DNA of 64,000 nucleotides. Source: Halichoerus grypus. Taxonomy: Eukaryota; Chordata; Mammalia; Carnivora; Phocidae. Position numbers and translations under genes: made by a program. Positions within the stretch are counted from its first letter, which is position 1, and every line of letters begins with the position of its first letter. Under the pieces are notes generated by a model that made no database searches, was not told where the DNA came from, and worked only from the letters and a program-made list of their open reading frames with translations. The stretch covers positions 143,450,262 through 143,514,261 of the forward strand of contig NC_135718.1 of NCBI RefSeq assembly GCF_964656455.1, written 5' to 3'. Below, piece by piece: positions 23,165-33,249 of this stretch.

Positions 23165-23365
23165 GGGGCACCTGGGTGGCTCAGTCATTAAGCGTCTGCC
23201 TTCGGCTCAGGTCACGATCCCAGGATCCTGGGATCGAGTCCCACATCGGGCTCCCTGTTCGGCAGGAAGCCTGCTTCTCCCTCTTCCACTCCCCCTGCTT
23301 GTGTTCCTGTTCTCGCTATCTCTCTGTCAAATAAATAAATAAAATCTTTAAAAAATAATAATAAT
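23165..23365 (+). mobile_element. Can-SINE with exact 16-bp TSD
   Basis: AATAATATTTTTTAGC flanks it at 23149-23164 and 23366-23381. The tail passes from AAAAAA into an (AAT)n microsatellite. It has the young-subfamily head deletion (CAGTCATTAAG) and 'CAGGAAGCCTGCTTCTCCC' body. Confidence 0.96.
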
Positions 23366-23381
23366 AATAATATTTTTTAGC

Positions 23382-23960
23382 TTAGTTCATGTATTTTGTT
23401 TCTTCTTCAACTATATTGTCACTTACCACCTATACCTCTATTTGTGAATGTATACTCTAGAATATTCTGAGTTAATTTCCATCAAAACTATCCCCTCCCA
23501 TTCACACCCATTGGTTCAATTTACCAGTCCTGTGCACTTCATATTCCTCAGGGTGATAAGTACTAAATTACTTTTAAAGTAACTATAAAAGTGAAAGATC
23601 CAAGGAATCTTGGGCAGCATAATTCAAATCTTAGAACATTAGAACACAACTTTTCCCATTTACCTATAAGTAATTTTTCTGGGGTATAGTTTTCCTTTTA
23701 ACTGGTCTGAGAAAAAGCACCAGGATTTATGAGAAATACAAAGTGTGATATTTAACTAGAAGCAGTAATTTTGGTAATAGAAACAAAGCTATTTGTATCA
23801 TAGTTCAGTTCATTTTTTTGGTATCAAATTACAAACTGATTGCTTCCTTATTACACTTTGAACTCAAGATATTTAGATATTTGTTCTGCAGCATAGGATT
23901 TTAAAATAAACTCCACTAAGAACTGAAAACTCTTCACTTTTCTCTGGAGTGAGAACTCCC
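23382..23960. other. Stretch with no gene or repeat recognised
   Basis: AT-rich, no open frame of 60 codons or more, no recognisable repeat. Confidence 0.4.
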
Positions 23961-23964
23961 CCTC

Positions 23965-24290
23965 CCCCATGCAAAAATCATTCATTCATTTGTCAATTTA
24001 CATATTTACCCATTCACTTGTCCTTTTATAACTAAATATCCTTTGAACGTTTTGATGTGCCCAGAATTGTTCTACCACTGGGTATACAGTTGCCAATAAG
24101 CAGGTTTCTTGGCATCAGAAAGCCTATATCTGAGTGAGGGAGACAGTGAACTCCAGAAGAGGTGATGATGTCAAGAAAGGCTTCACAGTCAAGGTGATTT
24201 GTGATCATGGCAAAGGAACTGAAGGATATTCTTAGCAGAGGAAACTGTGTTAACAAAGGAATGCAGCTCTTGGGACAAGAGTTACATCAG
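23965..24290 (-). repeat. L2 LINE 3' segment, minus strand
   Basis: 'cattcattcatttg' then 'gatgtgcccagaattgttctaccactgggtatacag' is the reverse complement of the L2 end. The continuation ('gaggtgatgatgtcaagaaaggcttc') follows the same element. A 74-codon frame across it is chance. Confidence 0.6.
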
Positions 24291-24518
24291 CAAAGTGTGT
24301 CTTTGATGTGCCAGGATATCCTCTTTCTCCAAAGATCCAAGTCCTCTCAGCCAGGAGTTCTATAGGCTTCACCAGCTAATTTTAGAGGTGTGAAACCTTC
24401 AAAATTGAGTTGTAAAAAGCTTGATTTTGTTAATAAACATGCCAGGGTCTAATGCTACTGAGACTAGTTACTAACCATAATGTATTAGGCAAATAATGTA
24501 ATCTCCCAAAGTGTCACT

Positions 24519-24890
24519 GTCTTAGTCCATTCAGGTTGCTGTAACAGAATACCATAAACTGGTGGCTTACAAACAACAGAAATTTATTTCTCACAGATCT
24601 GGAGGCTGACCTTTCTCAAGATGAAGGCACCAGCAGATCTGGTATTTAGTGAGGGTCTGCTTCCTCGTTCATAGAGGGCTGTCTTTGCTGTGTCCTCACA
24701 TGGTGGTAGAGACAAAAGAGGTCTCTGGGGTCTCTTTTATGAGGCCACTAGTCCCATAAATGAGAGTTTCACCCTCATAACCTAATCACCTCCCAAAGAC
24801 CCCACCTCATAATGCTATCACATTGGAGGTTAGGATTTCAACATATGAAAGAGGGAGGGGGCAGTAATAAACATTCAGTTCACTTTCATT
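24519..24890 (-). repeat. MaLR LTR (MLT1/MST-like), minus strand
   Basis: It runs 'tcttagtccattcaggttgctgtaacagaataccataaactgg' through 'cctcacatggtggtag', 'aacctaatcacctcccaaagaccccacctc' and 'ggttaggatttcaacatatga', the reverse complement of a MaLR LTR over nearly its whole length. It is a solo LTR with no gag or pol sequence beside it. Confidence 0.8.
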
Positions 24891-24894
24891 CCCT

Positions 24895-25030
24895 TTCATA
24901 ATTCCAGATTTGATAGTAATGATACCTACTTCATTGTATTATGTGAGGATTAAAATAGGTAATTCATAGAAAATATTTAGGACAGTACCTAGCAATGGTA
25001 TGTACTCAAAAAATGGTTAACTTTATTACT
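24895..25030 (+). repeat. MIR-type SINE 3' half
   Basis: 'atgatacctacttcattgtattatgtgaggattaaaataggtaat' then 'gacagtacctagcaatggtatgtactcaaaaaatgg' follows MIR. Worn. Confidence 0.55.
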
Positions 25031-25032
25031 AG

Positions 25033-25230
25033 TACTGATACCAATATTAATACTATTACTGTTACTAATACTACAACTACTGATAATAATAGCTATTATA
25101 TTTTTAGTCCTAGAGTCCAGCAACAGTGCTAAAGTCCTTTATATGCATTAGATAATTTACTTCCCTTTCTACTACTATTATTTATTTCTACAACTACCTA
25201 TTGTCATAAAATCATTGTAATATCAAACTA
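25033..25230 (-). repeat. TAC-rich tract and MIR/L2-like piece, minus strand
   Basis: A degenerate trinucleotide-rich part ('actagtactgataccaatattaatactattactgttac') precedes 'aatagctattatatttttagtc..acagtgctaaagtcctttatatgcattagataattta', the reverse of an old SINE/LINE 3' motif. Confidence 0.35.
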
Positions 25231-25435
25231 TCCATAAATGTTAATTTCTCATTGCAAGGCACAATGTACGTATAACAAGTCGATTTGGGAAATTGGGAAC
25301 AACAGCTTTGCTTTTTCTTACTTGTTAGTGCTTTTACAACTGAATCCAGTAGAAGAGAAAACTGCAAATATAATACTAATGTTCGTAGGTATAGAATTGT
25401 ATTTGTGGTTCAAAATTAGTTTTATGGAGTAGAAT

Positions 25436-25780
25436 TAAGGTGTCAGCAGGACAAGTTCCTTCTGGAAGCCCCAAAGGAGAATCCTTTCTTGACCATGCTC
25501 ATCTAGGTGCTGCTAACATTTCTTGGCTTCTTGCAATATCATTCCAATCAATCTCTGCTTCCATAATTTCATTGCCTTCTCTACCCTTATCCTAACTATT
25601 TGACCTCTCTTTTATAAGCCCCCTTGTGTTTACATTGGGCCCACTTAGATAATTTCCCCCATTTTAAGATCTATAACTTATACCTGCAAAGCTCCTTTTA
25701 TCATATAAGGTAACATATCAAAGGTCTGGGGATTAGGGCATGGGCATCTTTGGGAGTCCGTTATTCTGTCTACTGCAAAG
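25436..25780 (-). repeat. MaLR LTR (MLT1-like), minus strand
   Basis: It ends 'ggattagggcatgggcatctttgggagtccgttattctgtctac', the reverse of the MLT1 5' end. It is preceded by 'cctcttttataagcccccttgtg' and 'ccttctggaagccccaaaggagaatcc'. Solo and worn. Confidence 0.65.
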
Positions 25781-26107
25781 GTTGTCAGAAATAATATTAA
25801 GTGATTCAGGGAGTAAGAACACCTGAAGAAAGCTTGTGGTAAGACTCTGATATAGAAAATATCTACACTGTAGAATATTGTCTAACCCATAAAATACTCT
25901 TGCTGAATGCATTTGTTTCTTGTACTCATTTGATTAGAGTAGGAGCATATGGGAGATTTTCCAGGGAGTGGGTCATAAGCACTTGTGGTTGTCACCTTGA
26001 CTAACTATGTGACTGGTGCACCTTCATCTAGACAATATTTTTCACCTACTCACACCACAGAAGCTGTCCCAGTTCTATTCTGTGGCCAATCAAGATCATG
26101 AAGAGTA

Positions 26108-26310
26108 GGGTGTAGGGATCAGCAAACTAGAGCACACAGACAAAATCTGCCCCTTCATCTTTTTTTATAGTTTTATGAACCCAGCCATGTCCATTTGTTT
26201 CTATGCTGTTTATGATTCTATGCCTTTGTGAAACAATGGCCAAGATGGGTAGTTGCAACTAACACCATTTGACCTGCAAAACCTAAAATAGTTATTAACT
26301 CACTTTTTTC
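26108..26310 (+). repeat. hAT-type DNA transposon fossil
   Basis: 'gggatcagcaaactagagcacacagacaaaatctgcc' begins like a widespread nonautonomous mammalian hAT element. It continues 'ttatagttttatgaacccagccatgtccatttgt' and 'ctgcaaaacctaaaatagttatta'. Terminal repeats are decayed. Family name withheld. Confidence 0.5.
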
Positions 26311-26319
26311 AGAAAGAAA

Positions 26320-26935
26320 ATCACTCAGAGAATGGACTTTGAAATGAAGAAGATATGCATGTGAGTTCAGCTTGGTTGACTCCAGATCTTTGACCTTCGG
26401 CATGCTATTAGCTGTGACATTTGTAGGTATCTGGTCTCCTACTGTATTTTTGCCCTTACTGCTATTATTTGGTTAATAGTCCATCCACATTTTCTTGAGA
26501 AACAGCTCCTTCCTCACTCCCATTTTATGTTGTTTGTTTAGAACTTGCCTTACCCCTAGTCAAGGATAAGTATGAAACCCAGGCCTGAGCCAGAGGGATC
26601 ATTTAGGAATTTGTTCAGGGGCGAACATGTGAGTTGACATGGACCGATTATCAGCCAGAGACAGGTGCATTCTATGGAGGCAAGAAAATATCTCCAGCTG
26701 TTGGTTACCATCTTGCCCCCTTGTGGGACTTGGAAATAAGATTGAGAATAGAGAAAAGAAGAAACAAGAAATAGAGAAAAATTTAAGGTTGTATGATATC
26801 ATTTGCAACACAGAATGAAACCCCACATGAAGCCATGAAGTCTAGTGACACAGATCAAAACATTCTGTCTCTGCTAAAGTCAGCTTAAGTTTGGTTGTCT
26901 GTCCCTTACTGCAAATAGACCCCTAACTCATACAA
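26320..26935. other. Stretch with no gene or repeat recognised
   Basis: A 75-codon minus frame (26599-26826) contains a phenylalanine/serine-rich hydrophobic run and no known domain. Confidence 0.35.
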
Positions 26936-26939
26936 TACC

Positions 26940-27095
26940 TAACTTTGTCAAGCCTGTTTCTTCATCTTTAAACATTAGAGTAAAAACATCTACCTCAATA
27001 TTTTTTGTGACAAATAATTGAGATTATGTAACTGGCACATGGTGAAAACCCAGTCAGTGGTAATCACCATCATCATTACTTTCATCAACATCATC
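26940..27095 (+). repeat. MIR-type SINE fragment
   Basis: 'cctgtttcttcatctttaaa..ctacctcaatattttttgtgac' then 'gtaactggcacatggtgaaaac' gives the 3' half of MIR. Confidence 0.45.
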
Positions 27096-27099
27096 ATTA

Positions 27100-27655
27100 A
27101 TATTGAAAATAGACCTAAAGTTGCTTCATCTTGGTAAATTGTGGAAAATGCTACACATGCTATACTGAGCTCTTCCTATGGAAAGTTCAGTAACTCTCTT
27201 AGATTTTTTACTTGCAAAGTAGGGATAATTAATTCTGGGTCTTTCTTTTAGATAGTGTTTTGAGAATCAAATGGTATGTTGGATACAATCATTTTTAATA
27301 GTGTGAAGTGTCATATTAACCTTTGCAATAAATCTTTGCAATAATCTTCACAATAAATGTGTGAATGCACCAATTAGACCAAATTAGACCAAATAGGATT
27401 AGGCCAAATTTCTAGGTATGTGCATATGCTTATATGTTAATTTCACTCAGCTGCCAGTAAGGTTGCCTGACCCCACATGAAGGTTAGAGATATCCTGGCA
27501 AAAGAGACTGGCACCTTGTCTGTCCCTGTCACTAACAGGACCCTTCATGAGGCTCCTATTGAGTTCTGGGCACTGGGTTACCCATGCTGCCTTGAATCAA
27601 GATATTGTCTGTGTGAGCCACAAAGAGACATAGGCATCACTATTTGTCCAAAGAG
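27100..27655. other. Stretch with no gene recognised
   Basis: It holds short tandem-like AT-rich text ('caataaatctttgcaataatcttcacaataaatg', and 'accaaattagaccaaatagg' repeats near 27370-27410). A 101-codon frame (27477-27782) runs into the next MIR and has no domain. Confidence 0.35.
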
Positions 27656-27657
27656 AA

Positions 27658-27875
27658 TCAGTTTAGAGCCAGGAGGACTGGATTCCAGGTTCTCTCCTGC
27701 CATAAAACCCCTATGTGCTAAGGGAAGGTTACTTGATTTCTCTGGGCCTCAGTTCCCTCAAGTGTACAATGAGGATGGATAATAACCACCTTATTTATTT
27801 CATAAGATTTTGGTGAAAAGCAAAGGTGATAATAACTATGAGAAAATTTTAGGAAAAAGTAAAGCACCATGTTGT
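27658..27875 (+). repeat. MIR-type SINE
   Basis: 'gccaggaggactggattccaggttctc' (5' part) and 'gttacttgatttctctgggcctcagttccctca' (core) are clear. The 3' part is worn. Confidence 0.65.
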
Positions 27876-28155
27876 TCTATTCACTATCAATAAGAGTTTA
27901 ATCCTTTTCCATGCATTTTTAGAAAACAATCTTTTGCATCTAAAATTTGCACAAATAACAGCTAATTGTACTGAGTCAGCAGCTGAATGGTGTCTCTAGT
28001 TTGCCAAATTTAAAAATAGATGCTAGTCTTCTACTTAACACTGGGTTCAAGAGAATTTAGGTTTGGCAAGTGTACCCTTTGCATCTATTCTCATTTCTGT
28101 TTAGGGGCCTTCTTAAGACTGTTTAGAAAAACTCTGGGCAGAGAATACTTTTACA

Positions 28156-28260
28156 AAACAACATTTGATGAGTTGGAGTAAATGAATTAGAAACATATGG
28201 ATCAAATTTCCCTGAAAATACATCAGGGTTGAAAAATTAAGTAGAAAAAAGCACTTAGCT
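28156..28260 (+). repeat. Unassigned dispersed repeat, copy 2
   Basis: The core 28187-28225 starts TTAGAAACATATGGATCAAA and aligns with 4793-4833 over its whole length. See the copy at 4762-4860. A 68-codon minus frame crosses it. Confidence 0.5.
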
Positions 28261-28329
28261 TTATCCAAATATGTAAAGGCTAGCTTGGGAAACTTGACCA
28301 ACCCAAAACCCCACTGCATTTTTGCACTG

Positions 28330-29775
28330 TGTATTGGCAGGATCTTGGGGTTCCTCTCCTTTGACTTTCTGTTTTGCTAACGAATTTCTCCCTTTCCAGT
28401 GCAGGAATTTACATCTCTTTCTCCAGGAATCTCAAAAGTGTACACATGAGAAACCTAACCCACTTACCATGAATATTATGTGTGTTGATGAAAAATATGT
28501 AGCGTGTAACTATCTTGCAATAAAATTAATATAATTCAGTGAACAAAATGCACAGCTTACATTTTATGCAGAATATTCTGTAACTAATAACTAGCATTTT
28601 GGGTATTAACAAAGTGATGGAAATAGTTACATGTATAGTGTTCAGTTCTGCTAAGTCCTTCTGTGACAGTCTGAGTAGCTCCACTATTTACTTGAAAATC
28701 CCAAAAGTAGATCAATTCAATCCTCCAGCCCCAGGGTCTCTTTTGGATTTAACCTGAAACTCAAATCATGTAAGCTGCCTAAATCTTTCCTCTGTTTTTA
28801 TTCAGGGATCAATAAGAATTTCCCCAGTCGTTTATATCCAATAAGAGTGGTGAACACGAGCTGCCAATTAAGAGGGTGGGAGGTGACATTAACATCTATT
28901 CCACTTTCATGATTTCCTCATTTAGTCTAAATTCTTCCTTGGTCTTTGAGAAGTTGAGTCAATGGCCACATTTTTTAATCTATTCCTTCCAGTAACTTTA
29001 ATGCGGTTCCCACATACACAAAGAGTACCACTGTGAGTACCATCACTGTGGTTAAGCTGAGATAGGGGAAAAAAGAGGATCGCCAATAATCACTGGTCTG
29101 AAAATCATCAGCAAAACTGTCCCTAAAACTTTAGATCTTCCTGCCTGAATCTTTATTTGTATGAATAGGAAACTCTATTGTGTAACAGGATTGGGGTAAC
29201 GAGCTCTTCATCTCACTTTCTACCTATGCGTTCTCTAGGTCTAGGTCTGAAGGTCTATGGGATCTTGAGATCTCAGGATTTCCTCTGAACACAGTAGCTC
29301 TTGTGTGAACTCATTTAGCATTTATCTTAACCCGCAAGGTGCTATTTACTAATGTTCCATATGCATGTATCTGCCCAATCTGGCCATCAAGTTGAATATT
29401 CCAAGGACAGGAACCGTATATGCATCACTAAACCCACGAACAATGCACAGGGAGTGCATTCAAGATACAGCTTTTTAAATTATCATTATCCTTTGCTTTT
29501 TGTCTTGTTAATAATAGATAGCCAGCTTGTCTGATATATTTTCCACCAAATCGACTCAAATACTTCATAGAGAGTTTGAAGTTAATAATTTGAAGATACA
29601 TTCCCAGATTCCACTACTTTTTAATAATATGATAGCTCTATACAATTTATTAATTTTATTACATTACATTATTTAAGAACATAAGATATTCAATTTCCCT
29701 CAAGTCACTTTATTATAATTTTTTATTCATTTATATGGTTCTTTGTTTTTTTTCTTTTTTCGTATTTTCTCTTCC
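28330..29775. other. Stretch with no gene or repeat recognised
   Basis: Frames of 60-70 codons occur without domains. The last 300 bases are strongly AT-rich. Confidence 0.35.
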
Positions 29776-29779
29776 TTAT

Positions 29780-30010
29780 GATTTTTTTACAATTTATTTT
29801 TAATTGAAGTATAGTTGACTTATAGTATTACATTTGGTTCAGGTATACAACATAGTGATTTGACAATTATGTACATTGCAAAATGCTCACCACACTAAGT
29901 GTAGTTACCATCTGCCACCATATAAATTTATTACAATATTATTGACTATATTCCCTATGCTGTCCAGATGGTACTTCTAACAACATATTACATATGCTAG
30001 TTCTATAATA
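29780..30010 (-). mobile_element. LINE-1 3' UTR fragment, minus strand
   Basis: 'aattgaagtatagttgactta', 'caggtatacaacatagtgatttgac' and 'taccatctgccaccatataaa..actatattccctatgctgt' are the reverse complement of a laurasiatherian L1 3' UTR. Only the 3' end is present. Confidence 0.75.
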
Positions 30011-30014
30011 CACA

Positions 30015-31520
30015 TACCTGAGGTGTGTCCTCAATCAGAAATTCTTTCAACTCTGAACTTTTACAAATTTTCTCCTTCCTTAGATTATATTGATGTGGGT
30101 TGTACCATAAGCAACATGGTTCTCTTTTCAGGAAAGGTCCAATTTTATTTCATTTTATTTTCTGAAAGTAAGGTCTATTATTTTGGGTCAACTTGATAAA
30201 TTGTCAGATTCAGTATTAGACAGTTGGGTAATGTATGTTTTATTTTGTTTTAATGTGCTGCATTTATTATACCCTTCTGTCCTGAACCGAGTGGCCTTTA
30301 TATTATTAAAAATCTAATGAAAACAAAGTTCACAAAGAACCATTGTCAAAGAATACACTTATCATTTCATTTTTTTTCTATTAGGTGGACTTATAAGAGC
30401 TTATTTTTATAGGTCTGAGCATGAATGACAAGTTGTTTGCTTTAGATTTATGTAGAATTTATAATAAAAATGAATAAAATTTATTTTAAAACAAAATCTA
30501 AATTGAGTGGATTCATAAACCACTGCAATAAGAAGTTGATTGAATCTGAACCTTGACAATTTCTCTATGAGGTACATTTGACATCTTTCTAGTAGATTTG
30601 ATTTACTGAAGCAAAATTTTAAATTAAGGTCAGGCAGGGAAAAAATAACAGCACCATTTTTGATACTTTTTGTTAGAAAATTCTTTATGTCTACATTATA
30701 TATGTTCCAATTTATTTCAATACTTTTTTTTATCAACATGGTCAACAATAACAACTCATTCACACCCTCTTCTAGTTAACAAACTTGGGGATATTTACTA
30801 GGTTTCACTCTTCTCTTTGAGTCTATAGATCAGTAATGAACCATCTTAAACTTCACCTCACTCTTGTTAAATAGAGCTCGCTCATTTTCCTTCTCTCTGG
30901 TCTTTGCCTCCATATACCTACCCATTTAGTCATTCCCTCTTCCATCTGTGACAGGAAAAGACAAGTCACTCTTCTTTTCTAAAGCTGATAACTCCACAAG
31001 TCATTTTGTTTTTAGTTACATTTTCCTGTCTATGCTTTGTCTTTACCAGTGATTTCCTCCAAAGTCTGGAGCATCTTAAATTCTCTCTTCCTGCAGAAAG
31101 CTTACCTTCTACTTAAGTTTCTCAGGTCAGTCTGGAACAAAAGCAGGTTTTTGAAATCTGCTACCCCCTCAAAACACACACCCATCCATTCCCTTCTCCT
31201 AATTATCAAATTCCTAACACGATGGACTCTGCCTTGCCATTGCACTTGCTTACTCATGAGCGAACCCATTGTTGTTGGTCTTCCCCTTACCACTTGCCTG
31301 AAGCTGTTCACTCAAAGGGAAGCAGTGGATGCCTATTTTTTTCTCAACCTACATCCAGTTTTACTTTTTATAGTACTTTGAACTGTAAATGATCTCCCTT
31401 TCTAGAAATGGCTCCTCTTTGCCCTCTGCGTAAGAACACTGTTCTGGTCCCTCATCTCTTCTACCAATTGAGCCTCTCCTTCATTGGCTGTGTGTCCTCT
31501 TCCATTCACTAACTGGGAGC
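30015..31520. other. Unassigned; pyrimidine-rich part 30830-31500
   Basis: The 5' half is very AT-rich. The 3' half is pyrimidine-rich and has overlapping 114-codon (plus, 31037-31381) and 69-codon (minus) frames. It may be an old LINE-like repeat, but I cannot assign it. No splice signals support an exon. Confidence 0.3.
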
Positions 31521-31532
31521 CTAACCCTAGGG

Positions 31533-31753
31533 ATTTTGTTTTGGTTTGTTTTTTAAATCTTTTATTTTATTTTTTATTTTTTTAAAGATTTTATTTATTT
31601 ATTTGACAGAGAGAGCGAGAGCACAAGTTGGGGGAGCTGCAGGCAGAGGGAGAAGCAGGCTCCCCGTTGAGCAAGGAGCCCAATGTGGGATTCAGTCCCA
31701 GGACCCTGAGCTGAAGACAAAGACTTAACCTACTGAGCCACCCAGGCATCCCC
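31533..31753 (-). mobile_element. Can-SINE, minus strand, short TSD
   Basis: Long T-rich tail, then 'gattttatttatttatttgacagagagagcgagagcacaag', ending 'gagccacccaggcatcccc'. CTAACCCTAGG occurs just before (31521-31531) and after (31753-31763). It lacks about 13 bp of the usual 'caggtcatgatcccag' region. Confidence 0.92.
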
Positions 31754-31763
31754 TAACCCTAGG

Positions 31764-32084
31764 TTTTGTCTTTATATACTTTACATCTATTTTAAACGTA
31801 CTTTATCAGAATTCTTACTGTTACGGCCTTAAATAGTTTAATTGCACAGATGTCTCTCTGCTGAATATGAGCAGTCTTAACATCATGGCATCAGTTCCAA
31901 ATTCCACTGTCTCCTGAATATTACCCCCTCAATGTCCCATCCAAATCTTCACCTCTCTATGACTAGGACCAAATTTATCATATTTCTCCCCTACACCAGT
32001 CCTCCTTTTGTCTACATAGCTTCCAGAATAAAATACCTTGACTCCTATTTTATCTGCTCTGATGAATCTATGAATAAATTCAAT
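31764..32084. other. Stretch with no gene or repeat recognised
   Basis: No frame of 60 codons and no clear repeat; possibly the upstream part of the following L2. Confidence 0.35.
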
Positions 32085-32378
32085 CAGTCGTTCCTTTGAC
32101 ATTTTTCTGTCCTTTCTTTTCAGACCCAGTGTATCCTTTACAATAAAAGCATTCCCCCTCAGTGTCTTTTACTGCTGGACCTTTCCCTGAGATGTCTTCT
32201 TCATAATATCCCCTACATATGGTACCGATCCATGTTCATCTTGTCCATGCTTCAAAGCTCTATTCATAAATTATCTTTTCCACAATATTTTTCTTAATCA
32301 TGATAGTCAAGAGTGACAACCTTCTTTATAACACTTAATTGTAAAATATAAACTTCAATTACTAAATAGGAATATTTC

Positions 32379-32431
<53 letters not shown>

Positions 32432-32645
32432 CAACATAGATTGATTACCAAGTGTCTTCACATACAATGCATCAGGTAACCCTTACTTGTTTGTGAGTAT
32501 TAGCTATTTGTATGCATATGTAGTCACCTCTATCGTAAACTTTCATGAAGATTTATAGCTTCTAATTCACCTCACAGTACCACATAGTGTCTTCCACCAA
32601 GTAGGCGTCCTATAAGATTAATCTGATGTATGAATAAATGAAAAA
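32085..32645 (+). repeat. L2 LINE fragment interrupted by (AT)n
   Basis: 'ccatgcttcaaagctctattcataaattatcttttccacaatattttt' matches the L2 'ctcaaatgccacctcctccaggaagcc' region. 'cagtaccacatagtgtcttccacc..tatgaataaatgaa' matches the L2 end. The AT tract at 32382-32430 lies between. Confidence 0.45.
32382..32430 (+). repeat. (AT)n microsatellite, about 24 units
   Basis: An uninterrupted alternating AT run of 49 bases, the longest simple repeat in the window. It is expected to be length-variable and cruciform-prone. Confidence 0.97.
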
Positions 32646-32872
32646 AATGGCAGTGAGCCATGCACCTGGAGAAATGGTAACATGAGGCTGGCTCTATTTT
32701 GCCCTCCCCTTTACCCAGGCAGTTTCTGCTGCCCACGACTAGTAGGATTTTGTTTGTTTTTGTTTTTCATTCATAGATCAACTTGCACTATCAAGTATAA
32801 TTAAAGAACTCTAAACTATAATTAAATATCAAGAGAAAGTATGTACATGTGTGCTGCTGAAAACACATTTCT

Positions 32873-33234
32873 TTTTTAAAATTTAAAAAATTTATTTTTA
32901 ATTTAATTATTTTACATTTTTATTTATTAATTTTTTCTTGAAGTATAATTGACCCACAATGCTACATTAGTGTCAGGTGTACAACATAGTGATTTGACAA
33001 GTTTATAGGTTATGCTGTGCTCAGTTCAAGGGTAGCTACCATCTGTCACCATGCAACACTATTACAACAACATTGACCATATTCCCTATGCTGTACCTTT
33101 CATTTCAGGATTCATTCATTCCATAACTGGAAGCCTGTATCTCCCCTCCCCTTCACCCATTCTGCCCATCCCCCACCCCAGCCCCTCCAGTAGCCATCAG
33201 TTTATTCTCTGAATTTATGGGTCTGTTTCCTGCT
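32873..33234 (-). mobile_element. LINE-1 3' end, minus strand, with TSD
   Basis: 'cttgaagtataattgacccacaatgctac', 'caggtgtacaacatagtgatttgac' and 'accatctgtcaccatgcaa' are the reverse complement of an L1 3' UTR. TGAAAACACATTTCT (32858-32872) and TGAAAGCACATTTCT (33235-33249) form a 15-bp duplication with one mismatch. About 360 bp, strongly 5'-truncated. Confidence 0.88.
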
Positions 33235-33249
33235 TGAAAGCACATTTCT

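Noticed and set aside
25033..25075. CRISPR-like array from repeated ATACTA/TTAC units
   Set aside because: The units are short, degenerate and without spacers, and the genome is mammalian. It is a decayed trinucleotide-rich tract.
24519..25780. Endogenous retrovirus with coding potential
   Set aside because: Only LTR-type sequence is present; no gag, pol or env text lies between or beside the LTRs, which are worn and separate.
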